Part shown: positions 1 to 7,465 of the stretch, in pieces
Numbering within the stretch: position 1 is the first letter of the stretch
Layout of the letters: each line of letters starts with the position of its first letter
NCBI RefSeq assembly: GCF_002742265.1
Contig: NZ_MDGL01000194.1
Span: forward strand, 1 to 64,000
Direction: 5' to 3'
Length of the DNA stretch: 64,000 nt
Origin: Maribacter sp. 4G9
GTDB taxonomy: Bacteria > Bacteroidota > Bacteroidia > Flavobacteriales > Flavobacteriaceae
Translations under genes and position numbers: made by a program
The notes under the pieces: model-generated
Database searches by the model: none
Told to the model about the DNA's origin: nothing
Seen by the model: only the letters and a program-made list of their open reading frames with translations

Positions 1-96
1 GGCCATGGGTACCGTAACGTTAAAGCCACGACTAGGTGAAGGAAGGTATGCGACTATTGATTCTTCTATCATATCTTTGTCAAGAATAAAGTACAT
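1..96 (-). CDS. Partial CDS at left edge, possible IS transposase N-terminus
   Basis: An open frame on the minus strand begins with ATG at 96, is preceded by an in-frame stop at 118-120, and runs off the left end after 32 codons. The visible product starts MYFILDKDMIEESIVAYLPS and continues with an Arg-Gly-Phe and a Val-Pro-Met-Ala segment. The style resembles the N-terminus of IS5-type (DUF4096-like) transposases of Bacteroidota, but this is only an impression from 32 residues. If it is right, the element's terminal inverted repeat should lie between about 100 and 300. It could also be an unrelated gene or a chance frame. Confidence 0.35.
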   Translation of the reverse strand, partial: MYFILDKDMIEESIVAYLPSPSRGFNVTVPMA

Positions 97-348
97 AAAG
101 GGTTGTTTTGGTTTGACTTATGTTTCACAACACAAATCTCTGCAACCCTGTCTTTCGATCCAAAAAAAGTTTAAACCACTTCATATTTTATATCTCATTG
201 TACACATTTGGTATTCTAAAAGCGTATAATTGTTAAATTATTGTTAAAAAGGTGTCCCTTTCGGTGTCAGTACAAATTCCTTACCCCTTACACCCCCTAA
301 AAACAGTGGTTTTTTAAATTTAAAGAAGACCCTCTTCCTCCGCAAAAG

Positions 349-382
349 AAACCCGCAACTTTCGTTGCGGGTTTTGTGTTTT
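349..382. terminator. Intrinsic terminator-like hairpin
   Basis: A perfect 11-bp stem (349-359 pairing with 364-374) with loop TTTC is followed by TGTGTTTT on the plus strand, and a short A-rich run precedes it. It could end a transcript in either direction. No gene ends directly beside it on the plus strand. Confidence 0.6.
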
Positions 383-390
383 AAGAAGTA

Positions 391-457
391 TCAAAAGTAT
401 GCTTTTGAAACCGGACTAAAATACAAAACCCAACAAACGCAGTTTGTGAAGGGTTTT
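391..457. repeat. Two consecutive inverted repeats
   Basis: The first is TCAAAAG (391-397) with CTTTTGA (402-408) around a 4-nt loop. The second is a two-part stem: AAAACCC (425-431) with GGGTTTT (451-457) outside, and ACAAAC (433-438) with GTTTGT (442-447) inside, around loop GCA. They sit directly behind the 349-374 hairpin. They could be RNA structure, a small non-coding RNA, or relics of a mobile element; nothing decides between these. Confidence 0.45.
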
Positions 458-601
458 ATGATTGCCCGGGACTACCATTTGGGATACACGGAGTGAATCC
501 TATGTCGTTGAAATTCTGCTATCGTAAACGATTACCGACGAACGTTGATTATTGAAGCAAACTTATTTTAAACGCATCTCGACTTCGCTCGATGTGACAC
601 A

Positions 602-609
602 TATATTTG
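602..609 (+). promoter_or_regulatory. Bacteroidota -7 box (TATATTTG)
   Basis: TATATTTG matches the TAnnTTTG element of Bacteroidota vegetative promoters and lies 48 nt before the ATG at 658. No clear TTG was found at the -33 distance. The box overlaps the upstream TTG codon at 607, which argues against that codon as the glycosyltransferase start. Confidence 0.45.
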
Positions 610-657
610 ATTCTTACTTTTAGACAGCTTTTTTTTAATTTTCCTAACTTACCTCCC

Positions 658-1665
658 ATGGTACACCCGTTGGTTAGCATCATCATCCCCTTTAAGAATA
701 CGTCCGCCTATCTGGAGGAATGCCTGAATTCCGTTCTGGCCCAAAGCTATTCCCATTGGGAAATAATTGCGGTGGACGATCACTCTACGGATGCAAGCCT
801 TAATTTGGTGCAAGATTTCGCCCAAAGGGATACGAGAATCGACGTATATCCAAATACCGGCAAGGGCGTCATACAGGCCTTACAAACGGCCTATGCCCAT
901 TGCCGCGGCTCCTTTGTTACCCGAATGGATTCCGACGATATCATGACCCCGGACCGACTGCAGGTCATGACAAATTTGTTGCTGGAACATGGTGAGGGAC
1001 ATGTTGCCGTAGGACAGGTGAAGTATTTTTCTGACCGAGGCATCAGCGATGGCTATGACCGGTACGAAAAATGGCTGAACGTTTTAACCGAAAAAGGAAG
1101 GAATTTTACCGAAATCTACAAGGAATGTGTCATCCCCTCCCCTTGCTGGATGGTCTACCGTACCGATTTTGAGGCCTGTGACGGTTTTAACCCATATCGA
1201 TATCCAGAGGATTACGACCTTACCTTTCGCTTCTATGAAGCCGGACTCAAAATAATTCCCTGCGATAAAACCTTGCTGTATTGGAGGGACTATGACCACA
1301 GAACCTCCCGTACCAGCGAACATTACGCCCAAAACTATTTTTTGGGCATAAAACTTCATTACTTCTTAAAGCTAGATCATGATCCAAACCGACCACTTGT
1401 TGTCTGGGGTGCCGGATTCAAGGGGAAAAAAATTGCCCAATCGCTCATGGAAAAGAATGTTGAATTCTCATGGATCTGCGATAATCCCAAAAAAATTGGA
1501 AAGGAAATCTATGGCCATACCCTGCTTCCCTTCCAGGAGCTTGACCACATTGAACACCCCCAAAGCATTGTTACCGTTGCCAATGAGGAGGCACAAAAGG
1601 AAATCAGGGCATTTTTTAAGCACAGGACGATGCGCAATATGTTAGATTACTTCTTTTTTTGCTGA
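658..1665 (+). CDS. Glycosyltransferase family 2 with C-terminal Rossmann-like segment
   Basis: The product is about 335 residues and probably transfers a sugar from a nucleotide donor during surface polysaccharide or glycoconjugate assembly on the cytoplasmic face of the membrane. The N-terminal 220 residues form a GT-A fold: VSIIIPFKN start strand, VDDHSTD, and the DxD-like RMDSDD metal motif. The last ~95 residues contain VVWGAGFKGKKIA, a nucleotide-binding-type glycine loop like that in PglD-type proteins or short Rossmann domains, so this looks like a fusion. The ATG at 658 was preferred over the in-frame TTG at 607, which falls inside the -7 box. The specific sugar and acceptor cannot be told. 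Confidence 0.85.
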   Translation: MVHPLVSIIIPFKNTSAYLEECLNSVLAQSYSHWEIIAVDDHSTDASLNLVQDFAQRDTRIDVYPNTGKGVIQALQTAYAHCRGSFVTRMDSDDIMTPDRLQVMTNLLLEHGEGHVAVGQVKYFSDRGISDGYDRYEKWLNVLTEKGRNFTEIYKECVIPSPCWMVYRTDFEACDGFNPYRYPEDYDLTFRFYEAGLKIIPCDKTLLYWRDYDHRTSRTSEHYAQNYFLGIKLHYFLKLDHDPNRPLVVWGAGFKGKKIAQSLMEKNVEFSWICDNPKKIGKEIYGHTLLPFQELDHIEHPQSIVTVANEEAQKEIRAFFKHRTMRNMLDYFFFC

Positions 1666-1822
1666 TACAGAGAGATTCCGGGCATTGCTCAATGCATCCG
1701 GATTTTGCATTTACAAACCGTACGCCCACCGAAAAATTCCAAGGGAAAATCAATTACACCCCACCCTGATGATTTGAACCTTTACGGGGAACATAAAATG
1801 GGGAATATCAAGTCAAAATAAG

Positions 1823-1830
1823 TATCTTTG
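1823..1830 (+). promoter_or_regulatory. Bacteroidota -7 box (TATCTTTG)
   Basis: TATCTTTG fits the TAnnTTTG consensus exactly and lies 17 nt before the ATG at 1848. No obvious TTG stands at the -33 spacing. It probably drives the BatA-like/dihydroorotase-like cluster. Confidence 0.5.
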
Positions 1831-1847
1831 ACCAATCACTTAAAGGA

Positions 1848-3767
1848 ATGCAGTTTAAATATCCAGAACTTGTTTGGGCCCTTTTGTTACTGGCCATTCC
1901 CATAATCATTCACCTTTTTCAGCTTCGCCGTTTTAAGAAAACCCCCTTTACCAATGTAAAATTGCTCAAAAAGGTCGTATCCGAATCCAGAAAGAGCAGT
2001 GTTCTGAAAAAGTGGCTTATCCTTCTGACAAGAATGGGCATTTTTACAGGTTTGATCCTAGCTTTTGCCCAGCCCTTTAGTGCCAATGAGAATGCCCTTA
2101 AACATCAGGAAACGGTCATTTATCTGGACAATTCCTTTAGCATGCAGGCAAAATTGGATAACGGTACCCTATTGCAAAATATGGTGCAGGAACTTATTAG
2201 GACCGTACCCAAAAACAGCCCGTTTAGCCTATTCACCAATGATAAGGTTTTTGAGGACGTTGAAATTGCGGATATACAGAACGAGTTGATCGACCTCTCC
2301 CCTAGTATGAACCAATTGTCGCTGGACCAGGTACTTTTAAGAAGCACTTCCATGTACGATACCGATCCGGCCTCCCTAAAAAGAACGGTACTTATTTCGG
2401 ATTTTCAGGAACGGATGGGACCCTTGCCAAAATTGGATGAAAACCCCAACGTCTATCTAATTCAACAGGTCCCTGAGGATTTGGTGAACGTTTCCATAGA
2501 TTCCGTTTACATTTCGGATTCGGACACTGAGGTCATTGAACTCACCACCTTACTATCTTCCAACACAAGCCTTGAAACGCACGCTGTTTCCCTTTATAAC
2601 GGCGATGATCTAATCGCGAAAACATCGGCTGCATTTAACGATTCAAGAAATGCATCTGTGACCTTTTCCGTTCCTGCGAACGAACCTATCGCCGGAAGGA
2701 TCGTGATTTCGGATACGGGACTCCCCTACGATAACGAATTCTTTTTTAATTTGGAACGTCCAAAAAAAATCAAGGTGCTGGCCATTTCCAATGGGGATAT
2801 CGACTTTTTAACAAGGATATACAATGCAACCGAATTCGATTTGACTTCCACCCCATTGGGCCAGGTAAACTATGGGGCCATAGAAGATTATGACCTGATA
2901 GTTTTAAACGAATTGGAAGAAATACCCACGGGTCTGGAAAATACGCTACGCACGTTCGTTGCCCAAGGCGGAACTTTTGTGGTAATCCCGGCGACTGTTA
3001 TTGACCTTGCATCCTATAATAGGTTCGCTACCTCTTTTGCCAACACCAACTATGGGGCGTATGTAGTACAGAAAGCGGCCATTTCCACTATTGCTTTTGA
3101 GCACCCAATCTTTAGGAATGTCTTCAATAAACGGGTAACCAATTTTCAATATCCAGAGGTCAACAGTTATTTCGGCCTACGTTCAGAGGGGCAAAACGTC
3201 CTGACTTTTCAAGACGGGAACCCATTTCTAATAGGCGGTGAGAATTCCTATTTCTTCTCGGCCGCATTGGATGGGGAAAATTCAAATTTCAAGAATTCCC
3301 CCCTCATTGTGCCTACCTTTTATAACATGGCCCGCAACAGTCTAAAATTGCCCAAGCTATATCACACCTTGGACAGGTACGAAGAACTGGAAATTCCTGT
3401 TTCCTTGCCCAAGGACCATATCCTAAAAATTGCGACCAATGCCTATGAATTCATCCCGCAGCAAATTTCCCTACCCAAAAAAGTTCAATTGACCTTTGAT
3501 GAAAACCCAACGGAGGATGGTATTTTTCAAATTATGAACGGGGATGAAGTGTTGGGAAAAATCAGTTTTAACTATGATCGCAAGGAGAGTGGGCTTAGGT
3601 ATCAGGATATTGGCAATATGGAAAGTGACAGGGTTTTTGATTCAATTTTCAAATTTTTCGACGAGGTCCAAAAAACCAACAGCGTCAACGAATTTTGGAA
3701 ATGGTTTGCTATTTTAGCACTGGTTTTTGTACTAACGGAATCCGCACTTCAAAGGTTCTTAAAATAA
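1848..3767 (+). CDS. BatA-domain membrane protein with vWA-type motif
   Basis: The 639-residue product is an inner-membrane protein of the BatA (aerotolerance regulator N-terminal) family. Hydrophobic segments lie at about 9-25 and 57-76, followed by a periplasmic or cytosolic body and a last membrane helix near the C-terminus (about 616-634). DNSFSM at 94-99 is the DxSxS part of a vWA metal-ion-dependent adhesion site. Members are widespread in Bacteroidota and their molecular role is not settled. The gene is first of four co-directional genes (gaps of 7, 4 and 3 nt to the following ones), so it is likely the head of an operon read from the TATCTTTG box just upstream. Confidence 0.85.
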   Translation: MQFKYPELVWALLLLAIPIIIHLFQLRRFKKTPFTNVKLLKKVVSESRKSSVLKKWLILLTRMGIFTGLILAFAQPFSANENALKHQETVIYLDNSFSMQAKLDNGTLLQNMVQELIRTVPKNSPFSLFTNDKVFEDVEIADIQNELIDLSPSMNQLSLDQVLLRSTSMYDTDPASLKRTVLISDFQERMGPLPKLDENPNVYLIQQVPEDLVNVSIDSVYISDSDTEVIELTTLLSSNTSLETHAVSLYNGDDLIAKTSAAFNDSRNASVTFSVPANEPIAGRIVISDTGLPYDNEFFFNLERPKKIKVLAISNGDIDFLTRIYNATEFDLTSTPLGQVNYGAIEDYDLIVLNELEEIPTGLENTLRTFVAQGGTFVVIPATVIDLASYNRFATSFANTNYGAYVVQKAAISTIAFEHPIFRNVFNKRVTNFQYPEVNSYFGLRSEGQNVLTFQDGNPFLIGGENSYFFSAALDGENSNFKNSPLIVPTFYNMARNSLKLPKLYHTLDRYEELEIPVSLPKDHILKIATNAYEFIPQQISLPKKVQLTFDENPTEDGIFQIMNGDEVLGKISFNYDRKESGLRYQDIGNMESDRVFDSIFKFFDEVQKTNSVNEFWKWFAILALVFVLTESALQRFLK

Positions 3768-3774
3768 CTCTTAG

Positions 3775-5034
3775 ATGAACATACTTCTAAAATCAGTAAA
3801 GATCATACATGGAAAATCCAAGGAATTCCACCTTAAGAAAAGAGATATTTTAATCAAGAACGGCATCATAGTAATAATTGGGACCGATATTGATGCACCG
3901 TCCAAAACAAAAATAATCGACCATAAAAATCTACATGTCTCCCTAGGATGGATAGATACCGGGGCAAGTTTTGGCGAACCGGGGTATGAGGAAAGGGAAA
4001 CTATTACAAATGGTCTAGATACGGCAGCGAGGAGCGGGTTTACGGATGTAATTTTGAATCCCAACAGTTTTCCCCTCCCCGATAGTAGTTCAGATATTGT
4101 TTTCCTGAAAAATGCCGGAAAAGGCCATCTCACCACAATACACCCCTTGGGCAACCTTACGGTAAACGGCAACGGGGAAACCCTGGCGGAACTGTTTGAC
4201 ATGAAAAATGCCGGGGCCGTGGGGTTCTATGACTTCAAACATGCCGTCTCCAACCCCAACCTACTGAAAATCGCCCTGCAATACGCACAAAATTTTAACG
4301 GCATGGTGCTATCCTTTCCTATGGACACCCATATAGCCGGTAAGGGAAACGTGAACGAAGGGGCCGTTAGCACCAAACTTGGGTTAAAGGGAATTCCGGC
4401 AATGGCCGAAGAGCTTCAGGTTTCCAGGGACCTGTTCATTCTGGAATATACAGGAGGGAAACTGCATATCCCCACCATCAGTACCGCAGACTCCGTAAAA
4501 CTAATAGCAGCAGCGAAGAAAAAGGGACTCCAGGTTACCTGCAGCGTGGCCGTTCACAACCTATTCCAAACGGACGAAGTGCTGGAGGATTTTGAGAGCA
4601 ACTACAAGGTCTTGCCTCCTTTACGGACTTCCAAGGATTGCAAAGAACTCATAAAAGCCGTCAAAAATGGCACCATCGATTTTGTGACCGCTGACCATAC
4701 CCCCCTGAACATTGAGTTGAAAAAGGTGGAATTTGATAATGCCGATTATGGCACCATAGGCCTGGAAAGTAGTTTTGGGGCCTTGAACCAGCTATTTACC
4801 TTGGAGGAAACGATTGATATACTCACCCGGGGCAGGGAACTATTCGGGATTGCAATTCCCGAATTTAAAGAAGGTGCCAAAGCAACCTTGACCCTATTCG
4901 ACCCAGACCCGGAATATACCTTTACCGAAGCCCACATTGCCAGTAGTTCAAAAAACAGTCTATTCTTGGGCCATACACTAAAGGGAACGGTACTAGGAAC
5001 AATTGCCAACGACCAAATCCACATAAATATCTAG
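3775..5034 (+). CDS. Dihydroorotase-like amidohydrolase lacking the metal-binding histidines
   Basis: The 419-residue protein has the length and order of motifs of class I dihydroorotase, which closes carbamoyl-aspartate in pyrimidine synthesis. The active-site residues are mostly absent: the DxHxH segment reads GWIDTGASFGEPG (58-70); the HCED-type site reads SFPMD (180-184); the HxSTxES-type site reads LHIPTISTADS (230-240), missing the ligand histidine. The Asp of TADHTP (305-310) is retained. This suggests a non-catalytic homologue (PyrX-like, known to stabilise aspartate carbamoyltransferase in other bacteria) or a changed activity. It is 7 nt behind the BatA-like gene, probably co-transcribed. 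Annotation pipelines would simply call it PyrC. Confidence 0.8.
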   Translation: MNILLKSVKIIHGKSKEFHLKKRDILIKNGIIVIIGTDIDAPSKTKIIDHKNLHVSLGWIDTGASFGEPGYEERETITNGLDTAARSGFTDVILNPNSFPLPDSSSDIVFLKNAGKGHLTTIHPLGNLTVNGNGETLAELFDMKNAGAVGFYDFKHAVSNPNLLKIALQYAQNFNGMVLSFPMDTHIAGKGNVNEGAVSTKLGLKGIPAMAEELQVSRDLFILEYTGGKLHIPTISTADSVKLIAAAKKKGLQVTCSVAVHNLFQTDEVLEDFESNYKVLPPLRTSKDCKELIKAVKNGTIDFVTADHTPLNIELKKVEFDNADYGTIGLESSFGALNQLFTLEETIDILTRGRELFGIAIPEFKEGAKATLTLFDPDPEYTFTEAHIASSSKNSLFLGHTLKGTVLGTIANDQIHINI

Positions 5035-5038
5035 AAGT

Positions 5039-5365
5039 ATGGCAGAAAATGTAGTTGAAGGTAAAAATACGGCCATTATTTCCTATTTGACCCTCATTGG
5101 GGCCCTCATAGCCATTACCATGAATATGGAGCCCAAACATGACTTTGCAAGATTTCATATTAGGCAGGCCTTTGGCATCCACCTTTTGTTCCACGCTTTT
5201 GCCCTTTTTTCTAGTGTTTGGTACAATCAGTATGGGTTATACGGACTTTACATCTGCTATTTGGCACTTTGGTTTTATGGGTTTCTGGGCGCCCTCAACA
5301 ATAAAAAGCAAGATGTACCTTTGTTAGGAACCTATTTTCAAAAATGGTTTACCTTTATTCAGTAG
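5039..5365 (+). CDS. Small membrane protein, DUF4870-like
   Basis: A 108-residue protein with about three hydrophobic segments (around 13-27, 44-63 and 67-86). The pattern of an N-terminal helix, a polar FARFHIRQAFGIH stretch and two further helices resembles the DUF4870/Tic20-like family of small integral membrane proteins of unknown function. It lies 4 nt after the dihydroorotase-like gene and 3 nt before the esterase gene, so it belongs to the same operon. Function not known. Confidence 0.75.
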   Translation: MAENVVEGKNTAIISYLTLIGALIAITMNMEPKHDFARFHIRQAFGIHLLFHAFALFSSVWYNQYGLYGLYICYLALWFYGFLGALNNKKQDVPLLGTYFQKWFTFIQ

Positions 5366-5368
5366 CAC

Positions 5369-6028
5369 ATGACCACAGCTCCCTTATCTTTAGAACACAT
5401 CATTAAACCTTCCTCCATAAAACAGGGCAAGGCTCCCGTATTGTTTATGTTACATGGGTACGGAAGCAATGAAGAAGACCTGTTTTCCTTTGCCGAGGAA
5501 TTGCCCGGCGAGTATTGCATTATTTCCATTAGGGCACCGTATACATTACAACCCTTTGGATACGCCTGGTATGCCATTCATTTTGATAATGAGCAAGGTA
5601 AATGGAGCGACGATGCACAAGCCATAGCATCCAGGGATAAAATTGTCGCCTTTATCGAAGAGGCCTGTAATGCCTATCAGCTGGATCAAGAGGATGTTAC
5701 CTTACTTGGTTTTAGCCAAGGGACCATTCTCAGTTATGCAGTTGCACTCTCCTACCCTGAAAAAATAAAAAGGGTCGTAGCCCTAAGCGGCTATATAAAC
5801 GAGCGGATTCTTAAAGAAGGTTATGCCGAAAAGGATTTTCAATCGTTAAAAATCTATGCCTCCCACGGGCAGGTAGACCAAGTGATTCCTATAGCTTGGG
5901 CCCAAAAGGCTCCTGAACTTCTGAAAGAGCTTGGTATCGCCCATGTATTTGAAGAATTTCCGGTGGGACACGGAGTGGCACCTCAAAATTTTTATTCCCT
6001 TAAAAAGTGGTTGGAAGAAAACCGCTAG
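5369..6028 (+). CDS. Alpha/beta hydrolase, phospholipase/carboxylesterase family
   Basis: A 219-residue alpha/beta hydrolase. LHGYGSNEEDLFSF (28-41) is the oxyanion-hole segment, GFSQG (114-118) the nucleophile elbow with Ser116, HGQVDQVIP supplies the acid Asp, and GHGV near residue 200 the catalytic His. Length and motifs fit the carboxylesterase/acyl-protein thioesterase group, acting on short esters or lysophospholipids in the cytosol; there is no signal peptide. Last gene of the 1848-6028 run; its stop overlaps the convergent gene end by 4 nt. Confidence 0.85.
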   Translation: MTTAPLSLEHIIKPSSIKQGKAPVLFMLHGYGSNEEDLFSFAEELPGEYCIISIRAPYTLQPFGYAWYAIHFDNEQGKWSDDAQAIASRDKIVAFIEEACNAYQLDQEDVTLLGFSQGTILSYAVALSYPEKIKRVVALSGYINERILKEGYAEKDFQSLKIYASHGQVDQVIPIAWAQKAPELLKELGIAHVFEEFPVGHGVAPQNFYSLKKWLEENR

Positions 6029-6519
6029 TTGCTCCTGGTATACAAAAGATGGTCCATTAGGGTGAAATCAACGCCCAAATCATCCTTTAGTTCATACCTG
6101 ATAAGGATTTCGCCCCAGTATTTTCCATCTGAAAAATCGGCCAAAATCCATTTGTGGTTCAGCACCTTGATCTTATTGATCTTAAAATCGTTCTGCATGC
6201 CCTCATAGGGTACCAACGGGTTATCCCCCTTGGACTCATTGGTTTCCAATAATTTATCGGAAATATATCGGGTAGGGTTTTCCAGTTCCAAATGGTCATA
6301 GTACGCCAAGGCATCATCGTTATTTTCCAACGAGAAGTACTGCAGCTCCAGAGCTCGCAGTTCCTTTTCCTGCAAGGAATCTTTCAAAGCGTCCACCTTG
6401 GTCTCCAAAGTTTGAATCCTATTCGTGTTCACTTTGGACATTTTACTACCACTGACCGCTAGATAAAGGCAAATTAATGCGGCAAAAAGAAATAGGTATA
6501 AATAAATATTCTTCTTCAT
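6025..6519 (-). CDS. Membrane-anchored coiled-coil protein of unknown function
   Basis: A 164-residue protein with an N-terminal hydrophobic anchor (about 4-24), followed by a heptad-rich segment (about 35-62, IQTLETKVDALKDSLQEKEL) and a mixed C-terminal domain. No catalytic motif was recognised. It probably sits in the cytoplasmic membrane with the bulk outside the cytosol. It lies 3 nt downstream of the metallo-hydrolase gene on the same strand, so the two are likely co-transcribed, and it converges with the esterase gene. Pipelines sometimes label such proteins hydrolase, which the sequence does not support. Confidence 0.7.
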   Translation of the reverse strand: MKKNIYLYLFLFAALICLYLAVSGSKMSKVNTNRIQTLETKVDALKDSLQEKELRALELQYFSLENNDDALAYYDHLELENPTRYISDKLLETNESKGDNPLVPYEGMQNDFKINKIKVLNHKWILADFSDGKYWGEILIRYELKDDLGVDFTLMDHLLYTRSN

Positions 6520-6522
6520 ATT

Positions 6523-7308
6523 TTATATCTCAATAGTAAGATTGTCATAGGCCAAATGTACATTTTCTGGAAGACTCTTTTCAACTTCGGCATGAAAACC
6601 CAACAAATGGCTTATATGCGTAAAATATGCCTTCTGTGGCCTCACTTTCTCCACAAAGGCCAGTGCCTCCTCCAAATTAAAATGGGAATGATGGGGTTCT
6701 ATACGCAAGGCGTTCACGACCAATACCTTGGTGCCGAGAATCTTTTCGAATTCTTCCTTTTCCACTGATTTTACATCGGTCAAATACGTAAAACCACCAA
6801 TGCGATAGCCAAAAACCTTTAGCCTGTTGTGCATTACCTGAATGGGAGTTACCAACCGGTCGCCCACCTCAAATTCCTCGTCCTTTTGAATATAATTGAT
6901 TTCCACCGATGGTGCCCCCGGATATCTATCCTTGTCCTGAAATATATAATCGAATCGCTTTTTTAAGGATTTCACGACGCGCTTATGGGCGAAAATGGGA
7001 ATATCCCCTTGTCTAAAAAAATAAGGCCGAATATCATCGATACCCGCCGTATGGTCCGAATGTTCATGGGTGAAAAGAATCCCGTCCAATCTATTTACTT
7101 GATTGACCAACATCTGCTGTCTAAAATCCGGACCACAATCAATCACATAGTTATAGTCACCCCACGAAAGCAAAACCGAAACCCTGAGCCTCTTGTCCCT
7201 GGTATCCTTACTCAAACAAACAGGGTGTGCACTACCTATGACAGGAACACCTTGCGAAGTACCCGTTCCAAGAAAAGTAACCTTTAAGCCTTCTTTCATA
7301 TTCTCCAA
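6523..7308 (-). CDS. Metallo-beta-lactamase fold hydrolase, PhnP-like
   Basis: A 261-residue protein of the metallo-beta-lactamase superfamily. The glycine-rich start FLGTGTSQGVP (12-22), the dinuclear metal motif THEHSDH (80-86) and later HSHFNLEEAL and THISH segments resemble PhnP and its relatives, phosphodiesterases acting on cyclic ribose phosphates or nucleotides. The substrate here cannot be assigned; no phn operon is nearby. The protein is cytosolic. It precedes the coiled-coil gene by 3 nt. Methionine 4 is an alternative start. Confidence 0.85.
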   Translation of the reverse strand: MENMKEGLKVTFLGTGTSQGVPVIGSAHPVCLSKDTRDKRLRVSVLLSWGDYNYVIDCGPDFRQQMLVNQVNRLDGILFTHEHSDHTAGIDDIRPYFFRQGDIPIFAHKRVVKSLKKRFDYIFQDKDRYPGAPSVEINYIQKDEEFEVGDRLVTPIQVMHNRLKVFGYRIGGFTYLTDVKSVEKEEFEKILGTKVLVVNALRIEPHHSHFNLEEALAFVEKVRPQKAYFTHISHLLGFHAEVEKSLPENVHLAYDNLTIEI

Positions 7309-7439
7309 ATTTAGTCCTTATTTAAGAAAAGAGAGGCCCAAATTGGATTAAGCTTGTGCCAAAATGTATCGCCCATGGGTAATTTAATAATAAGCGGTAT
7401 TTTTTTGATTGGTTTGGCCATTAGGTTGCCCATTCTTTA

Positions 7440-7447
7440 TAACTTTG
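7440..7447 (+). promoter_or_regulatory. Bacteroidota -7 box (TAACTTTG)
   Basis: TAACTTTG matches TAnnTTTG and lies 18 nt before ATG 7466. A TTTG at 7413-7416 could be the -33 part at slightly long spacing (23 nt). The position favours translation from 7466 over the in-frame ATG at 7409, which would lie upstream of the transcript start. Confidence 0.5.
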
Positions 7448-7465
7448 TTGAAACAAATTAAAAGA

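Larger units (their letters stand above)
97..601. other. Intergenic stretch with hairpins, no gene seen
   Basis: No convincing coding frame is visible between the left-edge frame and the glycosyltransferase. The stretch holds a strong terminator-like hairpin (349-374) and two further inverted repeats (391-408 and 425-457). A short palindromic motif, TCGACTTCGCTCGA, lies at 579-592; this kind of sequence is common between genes in flavobacteria. A forward frame at 5-229 has no homology-like features and is probably noise. Confidence 0.5.

Noticed and set aside
5-229. Forward frame at left edge
   Set aside because: No protein-like composition, and the minus strand over the same bases has a better start. 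Probably a shadow.
607-657. TTG start for the glycosyltransferase at 607
   Set aside because: The upstream residues do not match the family and the TTG lies within the TATATTTG promoter box.
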